Assembly (NCBI GenBank): GCA_937128785.1 | Contig: CAKZMS010000607.1 | Location: 1-8,080 of the forward strand | Reading direction: 5' to 3' | DNA length: 8,080 bases | DNA from: an uncultured Opitutaceae bacterium | GTDB lineage: Bacteria > Verrucomicrobiota > Verrucomicrobiia > Opitutales > Opitutaceae | Notes under the pieces: generated by a model | Told to the model about the DNA's origin: nothing | The model's input: only the letters and a program-made list of their open reading frames with translations | Databases searched by the model: none | In this document: piece after piece, positions 6,405 through 8,080 of the stretch | How positions within the stretch are numbered: the first letter of the stretch is position 1 | Layout: the number at the start of each line of letters is the position of its first letter | Program-made: the position numbers and the translations under genes

Positions 6405-6418
6405 AGCCCACTTGGGCT
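6405..6418. promoter_or_regulatory. Short dyad in the divergent intergenic region
   Basis: AGCCCA (6405-6410) and TGGGCT (6413-6418) form a perfect inverted repeat with a 2-base centre, 15 bases upstream of the FAD oxidoreductase start, in the 154-base gap shared with the ABC exporter. It could bind a regulator controlling either gene. It is short, single-copy in the window and may be chance. Confidence 0.2.
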
Positions 6419-6543
6419 GTGGCGCAAGAATCAGGTAGCGGAGAGGGGCTGGGGGAGGATGGATTGCAGATGGAGCCGGGCTTTTCTGCGGCTTATCGGT
6501 GCTTGCGCCCGGGGTCGATGCCGGGGAGGCTTACGCCTCTCGA

Positions 6544-8080
6544 ATGAAGCGCTTCCGACCCTATTTTGCCTACCTCGCCGAAGCGAAGTTCACCTTCCTT
6601 GCTGGCATCGCAGCGGGTCTCCTCTTCGCCGTTTTCAGCGGTTTTGGCCTTCCGTTCATGGTCGAGAAGGTGTTTCCGGTGATCTTTGGCGCCCGGCCTG
6701 AGATCGAGACGGTGATTTCAACCCTTTCGGCGGCCGAGGGGAGCGAAGAGGCCAAGCGAATCCTCGATGAGGCATTTCCCGGTGAAATGAAGAGCCTCGA
6801 GGAGACCCGTGCGGTCAGGGCTTGGTTTGCTGACAAATTCGGGGCTGAAGATGGTCCTTTGGCGATGTTGGTCGCGGCGGCTCTTCTGGTGCCGTTGGTC
6901 ACGCTGCTCAAGGGCTTGGCGGGTTTCTTCAATGTCTACTGGGTCACGGCGGCGGGATTGCATGTTCTCCGCAGGATCCAGGGGCAGGTCTTCCACAAGA
7001 TCCAGAGGTTGCCTCTCGGTTTCTTCAGCGGTCACAAGACGGGAGACTTGATCAGCCGGGTGAATGGGGATGCCAACATTCTGCAAGGGGTGGTGACCAC
7101 CATTTCGAACGATTTGATCAAGCAGCCTTTCACCTTGATCGCGGCGCTTTGTTACCTCGTTTACCGAAGCATCTCGGACAGCAATTCGTTCTTTGTGTTG
7201 GTCTGCCTGCTGACCATTCCGATTTCGATCATCCCAATCCGCATTCTTGGCAAGCGGTTGATGCGGCGTGCCGGCAACATGCAAAAGGAGGCGGGGAGCA
7301 ATACGGCGATCCTCGCTGAAACGTTGGGGGCGACCCGCGAGGTGCGTGCCTTCAATCTGGAGGAAATGCTAGCCGGCCGGTTCCTCGAGGGAGTCAGGCG
7401 CTGGACCGTCCTCCATCTGAAGGTGATCAAGTACCGCTATCTGGTTCCCCCGATCATTGAGATGCTTGCTGCGGGCGCATTGGCTGCGGCACTGACCTAT
7501 GGTTCACAGCGGGGAATGACGCTGGATGGCTTCGTGCCCCTCGCGATCGCCCTCTACATGTGCTACGAGCCGATCAAGAAGCTCGGAGCGGTACACAATC
7601 GCCTCAAGCAGGGTGAAGCCTCACTCGATCGTCTCGAGGTCATTCTCCATGCTGAAGAAGGAGTGACCGATCCGCCGAACCCGGTGACGATCGACAACGT
7701 TCGCGGTGGAATCCGCTTCGACTCGGTCAATTTCACGTATGGCAAGGCCCCTGCCCTGAAGGACATTTCCATCGACATCCCGGCGGGTCAGGTGGTGGCC
7801 CTTGTGGGGCCATCCGGCGCCGGCAAGACCACCTTCGCGTCGATGATTCCGCGCTTTTACGATCCAGTCGACGGGACCATCGAACTGGACGGCGTGGACC
7901 TGACGAAACTGCGTCTCAAGGACCTGCGGGATCACATCACCATCGTTCCCCAAGAGGCGGTCCTGTTCTCGGGGACGGTCGAAGAGAATATCCAGTTGGG
8001 CAAGTTGGACGCATCGAAGGAAGACATCGAGCGGGCTGCCAAGCGGGCGAATGCCCACACCTTCATCGAGGACTTTCCGT
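6544..8080 (+). CDS. ABC exporter half-transporter, MsbA-like (3' end outside window)
   Basis: The frame is open from ATG 6544 to the edge, 512 residues plus one base, and shows a membrane domain fused to an ATPase domain as in lipid A/multidrug exporters. The first membrane helix lies near 16-40, and an unusually long acidic extracytoplasmic loop (about 50-102) precedes helix two (105-130). Further helices lie near 190-207, 217-235 and 302-340, with the coupling-region sequence FFSGHKTGDLISRVNGD (160-176). The ATPase domain begins near 388: A-loop Tyr399, Walker A GPSGAGKT (422-429) and Q-loop IVPQEAVLFSG (467-477) with Gln470. The window ends before LSGGQ, Walker B and the H-loop, so ATPase integrity cannot be judged. 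It probably works as a homodimer in the inner membrane; the cargo is unknown. GGGGAGG (6523-6529) is 14 bases from the ATG, further than usual and partly inside a GAGGC/GCCTC stem (6526-6539). Lysine is AAG in 23 of 25 codons, unlike clpB. Confidence 0.92.
   Translation, partial: MKRFRPYFAYLAEAKFTFLAGIAAGLLFAVFSGFGLPFMVEKVFPVIFGARPEIETVISTLSAAEGSEEAKRILDEAFPGEMKSLEETRAVRAWFADKFGAEDGPLAMLVAAALLVPLVTLLKGLAGFFNVYWVTAAGLHVLRRIQGQVFHKIQRLPLGFFSGHKTGDLISRVNGDANILQGVVTTISNDLIKQPFTLIAALCYLVYRSISDSNSFFVLVCLLTIPISIIPIRILGKRLMRRAGNMQKEAGSNTAILAETLGATREVRAFNLEEMLAGRFLEGVRRWTVLHLKVIKYRYLVPPIIEMLAAGALAAALTYGSQRGMTLDGFVPLAIALYMCYEPIKKLGAVHNRLKQGEASLDRLEVILHAEEGVTDPPNPVTIDNVRGGIRFDSVNFTYGKAPALKDISIDIPAGQVVALVGPSGAGKTTFASMIPRFYDPVDGTIELDGVDLTKLRLKDLRDHITIVPQEAVLFSGTVEENIQLGKLDASKEDIERAAKRANAHTFIEDFP

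Noticed and set aside
6718..7284. Minus-strand frame antisense to the ABC exporter
   Set aside because: The plus-strand exporter frame has strong motif support throughout; the antisense product is a low-complexity, polar sequence.
7621..8058. Minus-strand frame antisense to the ABC ATPase domain
   Set aside because: It overlaps Walker A and the Q-loop of the exporter on the other strand and shows no domain of its own.

Overview
The window looks like DNA from the phylum Verrucomicrobiota. Roughly 1-5700 has the character of an Opitutales/Opitutaceae genome: GC-rich, with a repetitive surface-type protein of a kind common in that group, then clpB, a DusB-type tRNA-dihydrouridine synthase and a short Cro/CI-like regulator. 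From about 5700 to the end the genes (a halogenase-like FAD oxidoreductase and an MsbA-like ABC exporter) read more like the Verrucomicrobiaceae side of the phylum and use lysine codons differently. Family-level placement is recognition by eye, not a search result.

Layout. 2-601 (+) is the 3' end of a secreted-type protein with an internal repeat. 728-3313 (+) is a complete clpB chaperone gene with a strong ribosome binding site. 3324-3384 is a long hairpin between the convergent ends of clpB and dusB. 3467-4576 (-) is dusB. 4765-5127 (-) encodes a 120-residue helix-turn-helix protein. 5320-5754 (+) is a DCC/DUF393 thiol-oxidoreductase-like gene whose last codons run into sequence belonging to an opposing gene. 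5676-6389 (-) is a FAD oxidoreductase that lacks its C-terminal half. 6544-8080 (+) is an ABC exporter half-transporter, open at the right edge and cut before its signature motif. No gene-free gap exceeds 200 bases.

The most interesting element is the regulator locus at 4725-5214. Three copies of a near-identical 19-base palindrome (core TTTAACCA-N3-TGGTTAAA) lie just downstream, just upstream and about 60 bases further upstream of the helix-turn-helix gene. The middle copy lies over a plausible promoter (TTGCCC-N18-TAAAGT) whose predicted start coincides with the ATG, which would make the mRNA leaderless and the gene self-repressing. The outer copies sit in the upstream regions of dusB and of the divergent DUF393 gene, so a small local regulon is a reasonable hypothesis.

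The second point is the junction near 5682-5700. Two unrelated genes on opposite strands both lose their expected C-terminal continuation there, sharing about 18 bases. This is either a microhomology-mediated rearrangement or an assembly chimera, and until it is resolved genes on the two sides should not be treated as neighbours in one genome.
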